This document shows positions 23,285 through 31,088 of a stretch of 34,950 nucleotides of DNA, piece by piece (the stretch's first letter is position 1; every line of letters starts with the position of its first letter). A program made the translations under genes and the position numbers. The DNA is from an uncultured Alphaproteobacteria bacterium. GTDB lineage: Bacteria; Pseudomonadota; Alphaproteobacteria; Rs-D84. Below the pieces are notes generated by a model. That model did not search any database. It saw only the letters and a list, made by a program, of their open reading frames with translations, and had not been told where the DNA came from. The stretch covers positions 1-34,950 of the forward strand of contig CAJGDG010000011.1 in assembly GCA_904502095.1 (NCBI GenBank). The letters run 5' to 3'.

Positions 23285-24747
23285 TATAAAATCAATAACT
23301 GTTTGTCACCACGACCATATTGTGCCAGCAAACTAAGTTTATCAATATACTTTTTGAAATCTTCTGTTTGTCTTTTTGATGCCTCGTCATAAATATTTTC
23401 AATAAGCTTATTATTTTTCTCTAATGCAGATTTACCAAAATCCCGCACAACAAACTTTCCATTTTCATTTTGTTCCAAATAATAATTTTTCAAAACTTTA
23501 CTATGTTTATTATCATAAGAAGAAACGGAATAAAAATAATCACGAAAAACATCTGCTACATCATCTGATGTATCATACAAAACCTCTCTCCACGGAAATA
23601 AATACCCAATATTTTTTTCGCCCTGCGGGACCAAATTTTCTGCTTTTTCATCATAATCTTTAAAATTAGACCCGTGAAAATTTAAAACACCATATTCTTT
23701 TAATTTCGGTGCAACTTCAACCAATGTTTTTTTATCAAAATTATTTGCAGCATCAACAAATTTTTTACGCAAATCAATAATTTCTTTAAAAACACCCGCA
23801 CTGTTAATATTTGCCCTTAATAAAAATCTTACTATTTCATTAACCGTACCATTGTTTTTTTCTAACAATCCAGTATTTTTGTAAGTTTTATACACTAAAT
23901 CTGCAACCTGTTCTGAATTTGGTTTTTTTATAAAAACAATATTATCAAGGATTTTTAATAAATCTTGAACACGAGCATTTGTATTAATATTACCTGCATC
24001 CAATTCAGAAATTAAAACATCAAACAAATCGGAATTATTTATTTTCGATATAATCTTTGTATTAAATTTGCTAATCAGTACTTTTTCCAAGTATGAATTA
24101 TATGGGTTATTTTTCCTTGTGTTATAAACCTGTGTTTTAAAATTATCCCACTCTGGTGACACGCCTTCTGCGACTTCTGGAAAAGCACCTTGGTCATTTG
24201 CTATTTTTGTTAAATAAGCTTCTATATCTGCAATTCTGGCACTGTGCACACCATGTACATCAATTGTCAAATTTCTTGGATTTTTCAGATATTTTTGACC
24301 TATTTCTTTTTGTATTTCCAAAATATTTCGTGGGTTATAACCTGCATTTATTAATAAATCGACGCTTCGTAAATCGGCGGCCCGCTCTTGGAAAATAGTA
24401 TTTTTTCCACCCAACAATTCAGCCCAAATATAATGTCCAGATTCGTGTCCAATAATAGCTGCAAACTGTTCAATATTTTTGACAAAATCTATCATACCAA
24501 CAGTCACAGCAATAATATTTTTTTGTTTATCAACAGTCTGTTCTTTTGAAATAAAAAAAGCGTTTGGGTTTACATCTTCTACAACAGTGAAATAAAAATC
24601 ATCAATATTAACATCTGTGTTTTTGAACATTTTTGCAAAAACTTCTTTGATCTTTTCGCCAACTAATTTATGCACAGGTGAATCAGGTTCATATAACCGC
24701 AATGCTTCAAAATCATTATCATTTAAAATTGTTTGATTTTTTTTCAT
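23275..24747 (-). CDS. M48-like zinc metallopeptidase
   Basis: 490 aa, apparently cytoplasmic, with no signal peptide or membrane helix. The N-terminal 145 residues contain the M48 arrangement: NAFFI (62-66), VTVGMIDFV, then IGHESGH with zinc ligands H101 and H105 and catalytic E102, then ERAADLRSVDLLINAGYNP with third ligand E121. The remaining 340 residues are helical and unrecognised. It heads a two-gene unit with the UbiB-like kinase gene; the two overlap by 10 nt and the kinase frame is -1 relative to this one. No ribosome site is obvious before the ATG. A natural fusion split by frameshift is possible. Confidence 0.75.
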   Translation of the reverse strand: MKKNQTILNDNDFEALRLYEPDSPVHKLVGEKIKEVFAKMFKNTDVNIDDFYFTVVEDVNPNAFFISKEQTVDKQKNIIAVTVGMIDFVKNIEQFAAIIGHESGHYIWAELLGGKNTIFQERAADLRSVDLLINAGYNPRNILEIQKEIGQKYLKNPRNLTIDVHGVHSARIADIEAYLTKIANDQGAFPEVAEGVSPEWDNFKTQVYNTRKNNPYNSYLEKVLISKFNTKIISKINNSDLFDVLISELDAGNINTNARVQDLLKILDNIVFIKKPNSEQVADLVYKTYKNTGLLEKNNGTVNEIVRFLLRANINSAGVFKEIIDLRKKFVDAANNFDKKTLVEVAPKLKEYGVLNFHGSNFKDYDEKAENLVPQGEKNIGYLFPWREVLYDTSDDVADVFRDYFYSVSSYDNKHSKVLKNYYLEQNENGKFVVRDFGKSALEKNNKLIENIYDEASKRQTEDFKKYIDKLSLLAQYGRGDKQLLILYCI

Positions 24748-24841
24748 TTTTAAACAACTTGCTTTTATTCGTATCGATTTAACTATATCATATTTGTATA
24801 ATTTTTAGTATATATAAATATATAAACCAGAGGCTTTGATT

Positions 24842-25426
24842 ATGAAAAGATTATTTATAATACCTGTATTATTTTTATCTACATCTGTATTTGCAGGAAT
24901 TTACACAAACGATAACTTTAAACCGTATATTGGCGCAGATTTTGGGCTTAATATTGCAGATTATACAACTAATACCGAACTGAACCAAAACTTTGTATCA
25001 GCCACAATAAATGCAGGTGCCAGAATTGGGCGAAACTTTGGTGCCGAGTTATTTTTTTCACATTCCGCCACAAACGATGTTCAATATTTAATGGACTATG
25101 AATCACTGGACCACGAAATTTATTACCAAGCATTTGGTTTTGACATATTTGGTTATTATAAAATATCCAAAGAATTTGACTTTTTTACAACATTTGGTGT
25201 TGCGAATTATAAAATATTTAACAAATTTGATTATATCAGCCCAACAACAGAACAAAGCAAAAAAATAACTGAAAACGAAGTATCAACCAGAATAGGCATC
25301 GGATTAATGTATACATTTTTTGGTGACGACGCATCAATGTTAATCCAGTATCAATACACCCCATTAAATAACGAATGGATTAAAAGTATGTCCGAATTTT
25401 TAATTGGTGCCCGATATATATTTTGA
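24842..25426 (+). CDS. Outer-membrane beta-barrel protein
   Basis: 194 aa with a signal peptide (MKRLFIIPVLFLSTSVFAG), then FKPYIGADFGLN and alternating strands typical of an 8-stranded OmpA/OmpW-like surface barrel, ending FLIGARYIF with the C-terminal Phe recognised by the BAM machinery. I chose ATG 24842 with AGAGG upstream over a TTG two codons earlier. A TATAAT (24797-24802) lies upstream. It diverges from the metallopeptidase gene. Ligand or role is unknown. Confidence 0.8.
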   Translation: MKRLFIIPVLFLSTSVFAGIYTNDNFKPYIGADFGLNIADYTTNTELNQNFVSATINAGARIGRNFGAELFFSHSATNDVQYLMDYESLDHEIYYQAFGFDIFGYYKISKEFDFFTTFGVANYKIFNKFDYISPTTEQSKKITENEVSTRIGIGLMYTFFGDDASMLIQYQYTPLNNEWIKSMSEFLIGARYIF

Positions 25427-25451
25427 TAAAAAAACCAGTAAATACCAGATG

Positions 25452-26069
25452 TTATTCAAAACATTTCATTAAATCAGCCCCGTTTTCAGTTTGGTCTATT
25501 TTTTTATTTCTAATTTCTTCTGCGGCCTTGATTTTCTGGGTCACTAAAACAAGTTCAGGATGATTTTGTAATTCTTGGTTCAGCATTTCAACCGCCGCAT
25601 CAAAATCTGATTTTTTTTCTATAAAAACAGGCATTACAGAATCTGCTGCCACAAAAAAAGTATTTTCCAGTTCGGACTTAAACTCATCAATTACAGATAA
25701 ATAAGTATCAATATGCTTCTGTTCGTGTTCCATAACAGCATTAAAAGGACAAGTTCCAGGTTTATAACTTTTATCAATTTGCACCAAAAAATCGCTATAT
25801 CCAAATTTAACATTAATCCCTTTAAGACTGACACAAAAACCAGTTTTTATAAAAACAGCTTCGGCTATAACCTCGGTTTCCTGGGATAAACTGGCAATAA
25901 CATGCCCATGATGAGTTATATCCATTTTTTCATCAGGTTGAACAATTTCAGTTTTTGCATCTGGTTTTACCAGATTAATTACAGGTGTACTTTTATATTC
26001 CAAACAATCATCTGCCTGGGCCGAAAAGCAAAGACAAAACCACAACAAAGAAAATATATGTTTTAACAT
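25452..26069 (-). CDS. Periplasmic HExxH protein, putative metalloprotease (DUF922-like)
   Basis: 205 aa with a signal peptide ending near SAQAD. The mature part has a motif MEHEQKHIDTYLS with H115, E116 and H119, a zinc-protease type HExxH, preceded by CPFNAV. Conserved-looking Cys residues at 22, 79, 107 and near the C-terminus suggest disulfides. The arrangement, Cys then HExxH near mid-protein, resembles DUF922-type predicted proteases. The start lies 1 nt after the virB4 stop (TAATATG), so it is co-translated with the secretion ATPase; it may trim peptidoglycan or pilus-associated proteins, which is inference. Confidence 0.65.
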   Translation of the reverse strand: MLKHIFSLLWFCLCFSAQADDCLEYKSTPVINLVKPDAKTEIVQPDEKMDITHHGHVIASLSQETEVIAEAVFIKTGFCVSLKGINVKFGYSDFLVQIDKSYKPGTCPFNAVMEHEQKHIDTYLSVIDEFKSELENTFFVAADSVMPVFIEKKSDFDAAVEMLNQELQNHPELVLVTQKIKAAEEIRNKKIDQTENGADLMKCFE

Positions 26070-26070
26070 A

Positions 26071-28503
26071 TTAGTCCAAAGAACCCTGTTTTTTCAGGTA
26101 TTCATCAACAAAATTATTACCATACATTTTATATAAATCTTCGGCCAATAATACAGATGAACGCCCAGATTCAAACAATCTTAATAAATTACCCAAACCA
26201 CCCAATTCTGTATTTAAAATAACAGATTCGCCTGTCACAGGTCTGGACAGCAACAATGCACGTTTCAGATTTGGATATGCTTTACCTTGAATAAACGCCA
26301 TTTCCAACGGATTTAAATTCCAATGCGCATAATCGTTTGCATCAGCAGCAGGATTACGAAAGAACAACACTGTCTGGGCCTGACCACGCACCACATCACC
26401 AATACCCAGTTTATCCAAAACATTCGCGCGCTGGAACGCCGCCATATAGGCCTGACGATTTTTACGCCCTTCTTGTAATCCCACGATAAAACTGTCACGG
26501 AACATCTTATTTTCCAGCATAGGTGCAGTTTCGTCAATCATAATCAGCGATGGATTTCCACCAGATACAGTCAAAGTATTAATTCTGTGCAATATATAAG
26601 AAATAACCGCCGGCGCCAATGTTTGATCTTGCAAAATATCGGTAAAATCAAAAGTAGTCAATCTGGAATACAAATCCAATGTATCAGAAGATTCATTAAA
26701 CATATCTCCATACTGTAATGGGTCAACCCATTTTTTAAGAGCACTTCTCATATTACCAGACGAAGAAAAACAACTTTCCCACAGATTTCTTAACAATCTG
26801 TCTTTTTCGCCCAAATAATCATAATTCACAGATACAGCACGCGCAATTTCATCAGATGACATAACATCATTTTGCCCTGAAATAATTGCAAACCATCTGC
26901 GTAAAAATTCACGGTTCTTAACGCTGTCCGGCATTTTCAATGGATTTAAATGTGTCACAAAAGATTGTTCCACAGAATCTGCGTTTTTATCTTTTCCCTG
27001 CATAGTTATATACTTTCCACCAGCAGCCAAAGTAAATATTTCTGCACCTTTATTTCTGTCAAAGAAAAATGCTTTTAACTTTTGATGTCTTAAACTTTGT
27101 GCAATCAAGAAAGAAAACAAAGTTGTTTTACCACCACCTGTTGGCCCAATTGTCAAAGTATGACCCACAGCCGCTGGTTTATCAGACACATGGAACTGGA
27201 ATTGATAGGGTGTACCTTGGGCAGTTGGGAAAACAACCAACGGTCCTGGCCCCCAATCAGAATTTTCAACCCCATAAGGCTGGGTTGACAAAGGAATCGC
27301 AATTGCTGCTGTGCGTGATAATAATTTAAAACTGCGTGGGAAAGTATCAAACCCCGGAATCATCGAAAACCAAGAAACCTTTGATGCAAATGTTTCAACG
27401 ACTGGTGATATACCAAAAGACGCACAGATCTTTTTAAATTCATTTATATGATATTCCAAATCTTCTTTTGTTTTACCAAACAATACAAACAATGGATAAA
27501 AATCAATCAGACTTTGATTACCAGAAACATTTTCATCCATCATACTTTGTGCAGAAGCAACCTGCTCTTCCGTAGAAGTTTGTGAATTACCCTCTGCAGT
27601 TGACATTTTTTGACGTATTGTTTTTTCAACATCTGTACCACTCATAATTTGAAAAGCATTCATACAAATCATTTCTGTTTGTACTGTTAAAATAGAATCA
27701 AAAAATTCTTCATCCAAATAATCAGGGGACATTTTAAAAGAAATCATAGCAGCAAAAGATTGACTGCCTGCACTGGTATATTTTACAAGTCCATCTTTTA
27801 AAAATTCAACATCATCAACGGTTATCAGTTTTGTAATATTATTGTCCGCATATTTTGGTGCAGGTTTTGATATAGGCGACAAAACACGACCAAAAAACCG
27901 CGCCATATTATCAGAACTTTTATTTTTCAACAATACAGGTTTATAAGCAGCCAACACAGATTCGATATAATTACTGTATCTGTCCAATTTTTCATGTGCA
28001 TCATTACCAAAGACTTCTAAAACAACATAATGATTATTAAAGAAGATCTTTAATCCCTGACTGCGCCATTTATCATATATTCTTTGTAATGTCTTTTGAT
28101 TAAATTCATAGTTTGTATTTTCCTGGGCTGCATCACGAATTGTATAAAATCTTAAAAATACGCCAGAATCCTTTATTTGATTAAACAATTGCGCCCGCAA
28201 GTCCAAAAATTTTTCTTTGGTTTTATCATCCTGCATACTTGTCTGCAAACCAGTAATTTTATAAACCCTTACAAAGCCACCATTTGTTAAAGACATAGAA
28301 TTATCAGTATAAACCTTGTCAAAAGGTATATAATTCGAATATTTTGCATATCCAAATTTTGGAAAAATCTTGCGTGTCAGTGTTGGTATATAAATCAACA
28401 ACAAAACAAACATAAACAAAACAGCCATAACTATAATAGCCATGGTGACAGACAAATCAGCGTCACCAACAAAATACTTAAAAAATCCACTTATATTTGT
28501 CAT
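26071..28503 (-). CDS. virB4: VirB4-type type IV secretion ATPase
   Basis: 810-aa inner-membrane ATPase of a type IV secretion system. After an N-terminal membrane helix (residues 20-41, IIVMAVLFMFVLLLIYIP) comes the CagE/VirB4 N-terminal domain, then Walker A GPTGGGKTTLFS, and further on Walker B SLIMIDETAP and RQAYMAAFQ. The membrane helix preceding the domain is a little unusual for VirB4. It overlaps virB3 by 4 nt and is followed by the periplasmic HExxH gene. The other T4SS genes (virB6, virB8-11, virD4) are not in this window. Confidence 0.92.
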   Translation of the reverse strand: MTNISGFFKYFVGDADLSVTMAIIVMAVLFMFVLLLIYIPTLTRKIFPKFGYAKYSNYIPFDKVYTDNSMSLTNGGFVRVYKITGLQTSMQDDKTKEKFLDLRAQLFNQIKDSGVFLRFYTIRDAAQENTNYEFNQKTLQRIYDKWRSQGLKIFFNNHYVVLEVFGNDAHEKLDRYSNYIESVLAAYKPVLLKNKSSDNMARFFGRVLSPISKPAPKYADNNITKLITVDDVEFLKDGLVKYTSAGSQSFAAMISFKMSPDYLDEEFFDSILTVQTEMICMNAFQIMSGTDVEKTIRQKMSTAEGNSQTSTEEQVASAQSMMDENVSGNQSLIDFYPLFVLFGKTKEDLEYHINEFKKICASFGISPVVETFASKVSWFSMIPGFDTFPRSFKLLSRTAAIAIPLSTQPYGVENSDWGPGPLVVFPTAQGTPYQFQFHVSDKPAAVGHTLTIGPTGGGKTTLFSFLIAQSLRHQKLKAFFFDRNKGAEIFTLAAGGKYITMQGKDKNADSVEQSFVTHLNPLKMPDSVKNREFLRRWFAIISGQNDVMSSDEIARAVSVNYDYLGEKDRLLRNLWESCFSSSGNMRSALKKWVDPLQYGDMFNESSDTLDLYSRLTTFDFTDILQDQTLAPAVISYILHRINTLTVSGGNPSLIMIDETAPMLENKMFRDSFIVGLQEGRKNRQAYMAAFQRANVLDKLGIGDVVRGQAQTVLFFRNPAADANDYAHWNLNPLEMAFIQGKAYPNLKRALLLSRPVTGESVILNTELGGLGNLLRLFESGRSSVLLAEDLYKMYGNNFVDEYLKKQGSLD

Positions 28504-28790
28504 GCTGGCAATTTCCTTGGTATTTTTTTCGCAAAAAGTTGCAACTTAGCCTTTATAATCTGACCAAATTGTTGATCTTTTTTAGACAAAGATATCAGAA
28601 TTAAATGAACAAAAATCACAGACACCAAAAAATATAATGGGTTAGTATCATTTCCTGTAATTATCAATCTTGCTATAAAAATTATAATAAAAACAATAAA
28701 TTGTACGACAAAATTAATCACCGCAAGCGAATAAGGCACATAAAAAATATGTGCAGGATTTGCCAATGCTTTTAATACTTGCTGTTTCAT
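28500..28790 (-). CDS. virB3: VirB3-like inner-membrane protein of a type IV secretion system
   Basis: 96-aa protein with two adjacent membrane segments (INFVVQFIVFIIIFIARLII and LYFLVSVIFVHLILISL) following ALANPAHIFYVPYSLA, the arrangement of the VirB3 family, which works with VirB4. It is the first gene of a three-gene overlapping operon virB3-virB4-HExxH. Start context GGGAGAG lies close upstream of the ATG. Confidence 0.85.
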   Translation of the reverse strand: MKQQVLKALANPAHIFYVPYSLAVINFVVQFIVFIIIFIARLIITGNDTNPLYFLVSVIFVHLILISLSKKDQQFGQIIKAKLQLFAKKIPRKLPA

Positions 28791-28810
28791 AATCTCTCCC
28801 GGGTGATTTA

Positions 28811-28839
28811 ATTATAACAATTTCAACAATTTTCAACAA
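28811..28839 (-). promoter_or_regulatory. Promoter of virB3-virB4
   Basis: On the minus strand, TTGTTG (28839-28834), a 17-nt spacer and consensus TATAAT (28816-28811). The -35 and spacer coincide with the tandem repeat TTGTTGAAAATTGTTGAAA, so a repressor or activator could bind there. Confidence 0.55.
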
Positions 28840-29015
28840 GCATAAAAACCAAAATATATAAAATTGTTAAAAGTGTTAAAAACAACATTTTTTTAAACTG
28901 TTAATTATTTAGTATATTTTTTTAACATTTTTTATAAAATCCCCAGAAATCTAGAACTTTTTTGTTAAAAAACTGTTCAAAAAAAACTAAAAACCGTTTT
29001 CAACAGTTTCAACAG
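28821..29015. repeat. Two tandem pairs of TTTCAACA in an AT-rich spacer
   Basis: Pair 1: TTTCAACAA at 28821-28829 and 28831-28839. Pair 2: TTTCAACAG at 28998-29006 and 29007-29015. Between them lie GTTAAAA repeats (28866-28872, 28875-28881) and poly-A/T runs. No ORF is convincing between 28791 and 29100. The first pair overlaps the virB3 promoter and the second lies upstream of the rpmJ promoter. Confidence 0.55.
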
Positions 29016-29049
29016 CCCCTACTAAAACAACTATAAATAATATTATTAT

Positions 29050-29077
29050 TTGATTTTTCAAAAAATATGTTTATAAT
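29050..29077 (+). promoter_or_regulatory. Promoter of rpmJ
   Basis: TTGATT (29050-29055), a 16-nt spacer and TATAAT (29072-29077), about 23 nt before the rpmJ ATG. Confidence 0.6.
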
Positions 29078-29100
29078 CGCCTTGTAAAAAGGATAAAGAT

Positions 29101-29235
29101 ATGAAATTTTTAAGTTCTTTAAAGGCTTGGAAAAAACGCGGTAATGTAAAACAGATCCGTCGTGGTAAACAAGTTATCTTGATTGACCCTTCTAATCCAA
29201 AATTCAAAGCGAAACAGGGTTTCAAGAAAAAATAA
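29101..29235 (+). CDS. rpmJ: 50S ribosomal protein L36
   Basis: A 44-aa protein of the large ribosomal subunit. It starts MKFLSSLKAWKKRGNVKQIR, continues RRGKQVILID, then carries the family end PKFKAKQG followed by FKKK. The C-terminal F-K-A-x-Q-G is diagnostic. It lacks the four zinc-binding cysteines of the C+ form, so it is a zinc-free L36. AAGGA precedes the ATG. It is monocistronic with its own promoter and terminator. Confidence 0.88.
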   Translation: MKFLSSLKAWKKRGNVKQIRRGKQVILIDPSNPKFKAKQGFKKK

Positions 29236-29241
29236 AAAATT

Positions 29242-29262
29242 CCGCCAATTGGCGGTTTTTTT
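29242..29262 (+). terminator. Terminator of rpmJ
   Basis: CCGCC (29242-29246), loop AATT, GGCGG (29251-29255), followed by T7. Confidence 0.9.
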
Positions 29263-29932
29263 AAAAATCGTTCATAAAAGCTTCTTTTGTGACCTCTTTT
29301 ATTTCGATAATTCCCAGTCCCGCCTGACGCAAATATAAAATCTGGGCATCTGTCGGTTCAAAAATACCTGCGCTGTGGTCAGCAGCCTTTGGTATTGCCG
29401 ATATATTTTGTGCTGGCATAAAATCGATTTTTGCGCCCGTTTCACGCATTGCAGAAAAAGCGATATCAGATACACAATTTTCACAGTCTTGTTTTATTAT
29501 CGCCGTTCCCGATAATACAGATTTTGAATCTTTGCATGCATAAATTTTATTTTTTAACAGAATTGTTGTATCGCCAGACAGGTGTTCAGCCACACAATCG
29601 TATTTCAATTCGGACATATTTTCGATAAAAACATTGCCATGAATTTCAGAAATTTTACCGGTGTTTTTAATAAAAATGTTAAAAAAAGCCGGCTTTTTAT
29701 TTTTTGTTTTTACAGTTAAAAATACCTGTTGGTTGTCTGTATTAACATTTATTTCTAACCTTTTTTCAGAATCTATTTCACCGACATATATGATATGGAC
29801 AGGTAATTTATATTTTTTATTAATTGGCGCGTTTTCCAGTGTTGATAATTCAGGACAATACACACCATCGCGATAAACAATAGTTTCCGCAGGAAATGTT
29901 TTTATGTTGAATTCGTTCCACATGTATGACAT
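29261..29932 (-). CDS. Short SufB/SufD-like protein
   Basis: 223 aa. The C-terminal half carries the SufBD pattern: SGTAIIKQDCENCVSDIAFSAM, IDFMPAQNISAIPKAADHSAG, TDAQILYLRQAGLG and a terminal helix ending EAFMNDF. In SufD the matching blocks are the beta-helix end and the SHGAT..G..D..QLFYLRSRG segment. Canonical SufD is over 400 aa, so this is a minimal form. It could be the iron-sulphur assembly scaffold partner of SufB or a diverged paralogue; other suf genes are not in the window. The ATG at 29932 has no ribosome site but lies only about 13 nt after TATAAT, so the mRNA may be leaderless. It diverges from ychF. Confidence 0.68.
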   Translation of the reverse strand: MSYMWNEFNIKTFPAETIVYRDGVYCPELSTLENAPINKKYKLPVHIIYVGEIDSEKRLEINVNTDNQQVFLTVKTKNKKPAFFNIFIKNTGKISEIHGNVFIENMSELKYDCVAEHLSGDTTILLKNKIYACKDSKSVLSGTAIIKQDCENCVSDIAFSAMRETGAKIDFMPAQNISAIPKAADHSAGIFEPTDAQILYLRQAGLGIIEIKEVTKEAFMNDF

Positions 29933-29959
29933 ATTATTCGCATTATAAAGGATTTTAAA

Positions 29960-31039
29960 ATGGGATTCAATTGTGGAATTGTTGGTTTGCCAAATGTTGG
30001 TAAATCTACTTTGTTTAATGCTTTGACACAAAGTGCAGCGGCCGATGCGCAAAACTATCCATTTTGCACAATCGAACCGAATACTGGTCGTGTTGTTGTA
30101 CCTGATGCGACATTACATGAATTGGCGCGTGTTGCGGGTTCTCAGAAAATCATACCTACTCAACTGGAAATTGTCGATATTGCGGGTTTGGTAAAAGGTG
30201 CGTCAAGCGGTGAAGGGCTTGGGAATAAATTCTTGGGTAATATTTTATCAACAGACGCGATTATTCATGTGGTCAGATGTTTTGAAAATGACGACATTGT
30301 CCATGTAAACGGCCGTATAGACCCATTAAGTGATATCGAAACAATTGAAACAGAATTAATGCTGGCAGATTTGGAAAGTATCGATAAACAAATTAAAAAT
30401 CTGGAAAAAAAGGCACGTGGTCTGGACAAAGATGCCATTAAATTATTGGCTGATGCTAATGAAATAAAAAAAGGTCTTGAAAATTCTGTTCCAGCGCGCT
30501 CTTGTGGTGTTGATTCTGTGCCTTTTAATTTATTGACGACTAAGCCTGTTATTTATGTATGTAATGTAGAAGAAGCGTCTGCTGCGACTGGTAATAAATA
30601 TTCTGATATGGTTCGTGAAAAATTCGGTTCTGTTGCCGATGTTTTGGTTATTTCATCAAAAATAGAAATGGAAATTTCACAAATAGTCGACCCAGACGAA
30701 CGCAAAATGTTTTTAGATGACCTTGGTTTAACAGAATCTGGTTTGGATCAAGTTATAAAAACAGGTTATAAAACACTTGGGTTACAAACCTATTATACAA
30801 TCGGACCAAAAGAAGCGCACGCATGGACAATTACTGTTGGTATGACTGCACCCCAGGCGGCGGGTAAAATTCACACCGATTTTGAAAAAGGTTTTATCCG
30901 TGCAGAAGTAATATCACCGGCTGATTTTATTGCGTTGGGTGGTGAAGTTGCGGTTAAAGAAGCCGGTAAAATGCGTTTGGTTGGTCGTGATTATATTATG
31001 AACGAAGGTGATATATGTCATTTCTTGTTCAATAATTAA
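29960..31039 (+). CDS. ychF: Ribosome-binding ATPase YchF (Obg-like)
   Basis: 359-aa P-loop NTPase of the OLA1/YchF group, linked to the ribosome and stress control. Visible are G1 GLPNVGKST (residues 9-17), G3 DIAGLVKGAS, the coiled-coil insertion (around 130-175) and the C-terminal TGS domain (GPKEAHAWTI, GKIHTDFEKGFIRAEVI, DYIMNEGDICHFLFN). Length is normal. AAAGGA precedes the ATG. It diverges from the SufD-like gene. Confidence 0.96.
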   Translation: MGFNCGIVGLPNVGKSTLFNALTQSAAADAQNYPFCTIEPNTGRVVVPDATLHELARVAGSQKIIPTQLEIVDIAGLVKGASSGEGLGNKFLGNILSTDAIIHVVRCFENDDIVHVNGRIDPLSDIETIETELMLADLESIDKQIKNLEKKARGLDKDAIKLLADANEIKKGLENSVPARSCGVDSVPFNLLTTKPVIYVCNVEEASAATGNKYSDMVREKFGSVADVLVISSKIEMEISQIVDPDERKMFLDDLGLTESGLDQVIKTGYKTLGLQTYYTIGPKEAHAWTITVGMTAPQAAGKIHTDFEKGFIRAEVISPADFIALGGEVAVKEAGKMRLVGRDYIMNEGDICHFLFNN

Positions 31040-31050
31040 CAAATAAAAAT

Positions 31051-31088
31051 GTATATAAAAAGCCGGTAAAATCCGGCTTTTTATATAC
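31051..31088. terminator. Bidirectional terminator between ychF and dnaG
   Basis: Perfect 16-bp arms GTATATAAAAAGCCGG (31051-31066) and CCGGCTTTTTATATAC (31073-31088), loop of 6. U-runs on both strands. The dnaG stop codon lies inside the right arm. Confidence 0.88.

Noticed and set aside
23270..23310. Programmed -1 ribosomal frameshift between peptidase and kinase genes
   Set aside because: No slippery heptamer of the X-XXY-YYZ type lies in the overlap, so only an unresolved split or coupling is reported.
28791..29100. Replication origin in the AT-rich spacer with tandem repeats
   Set aside because: No DnaA-box cluster of the TTATCCACA type is visible and neighbouring genes are not typical origin neighbours; an operator reading is simpler.
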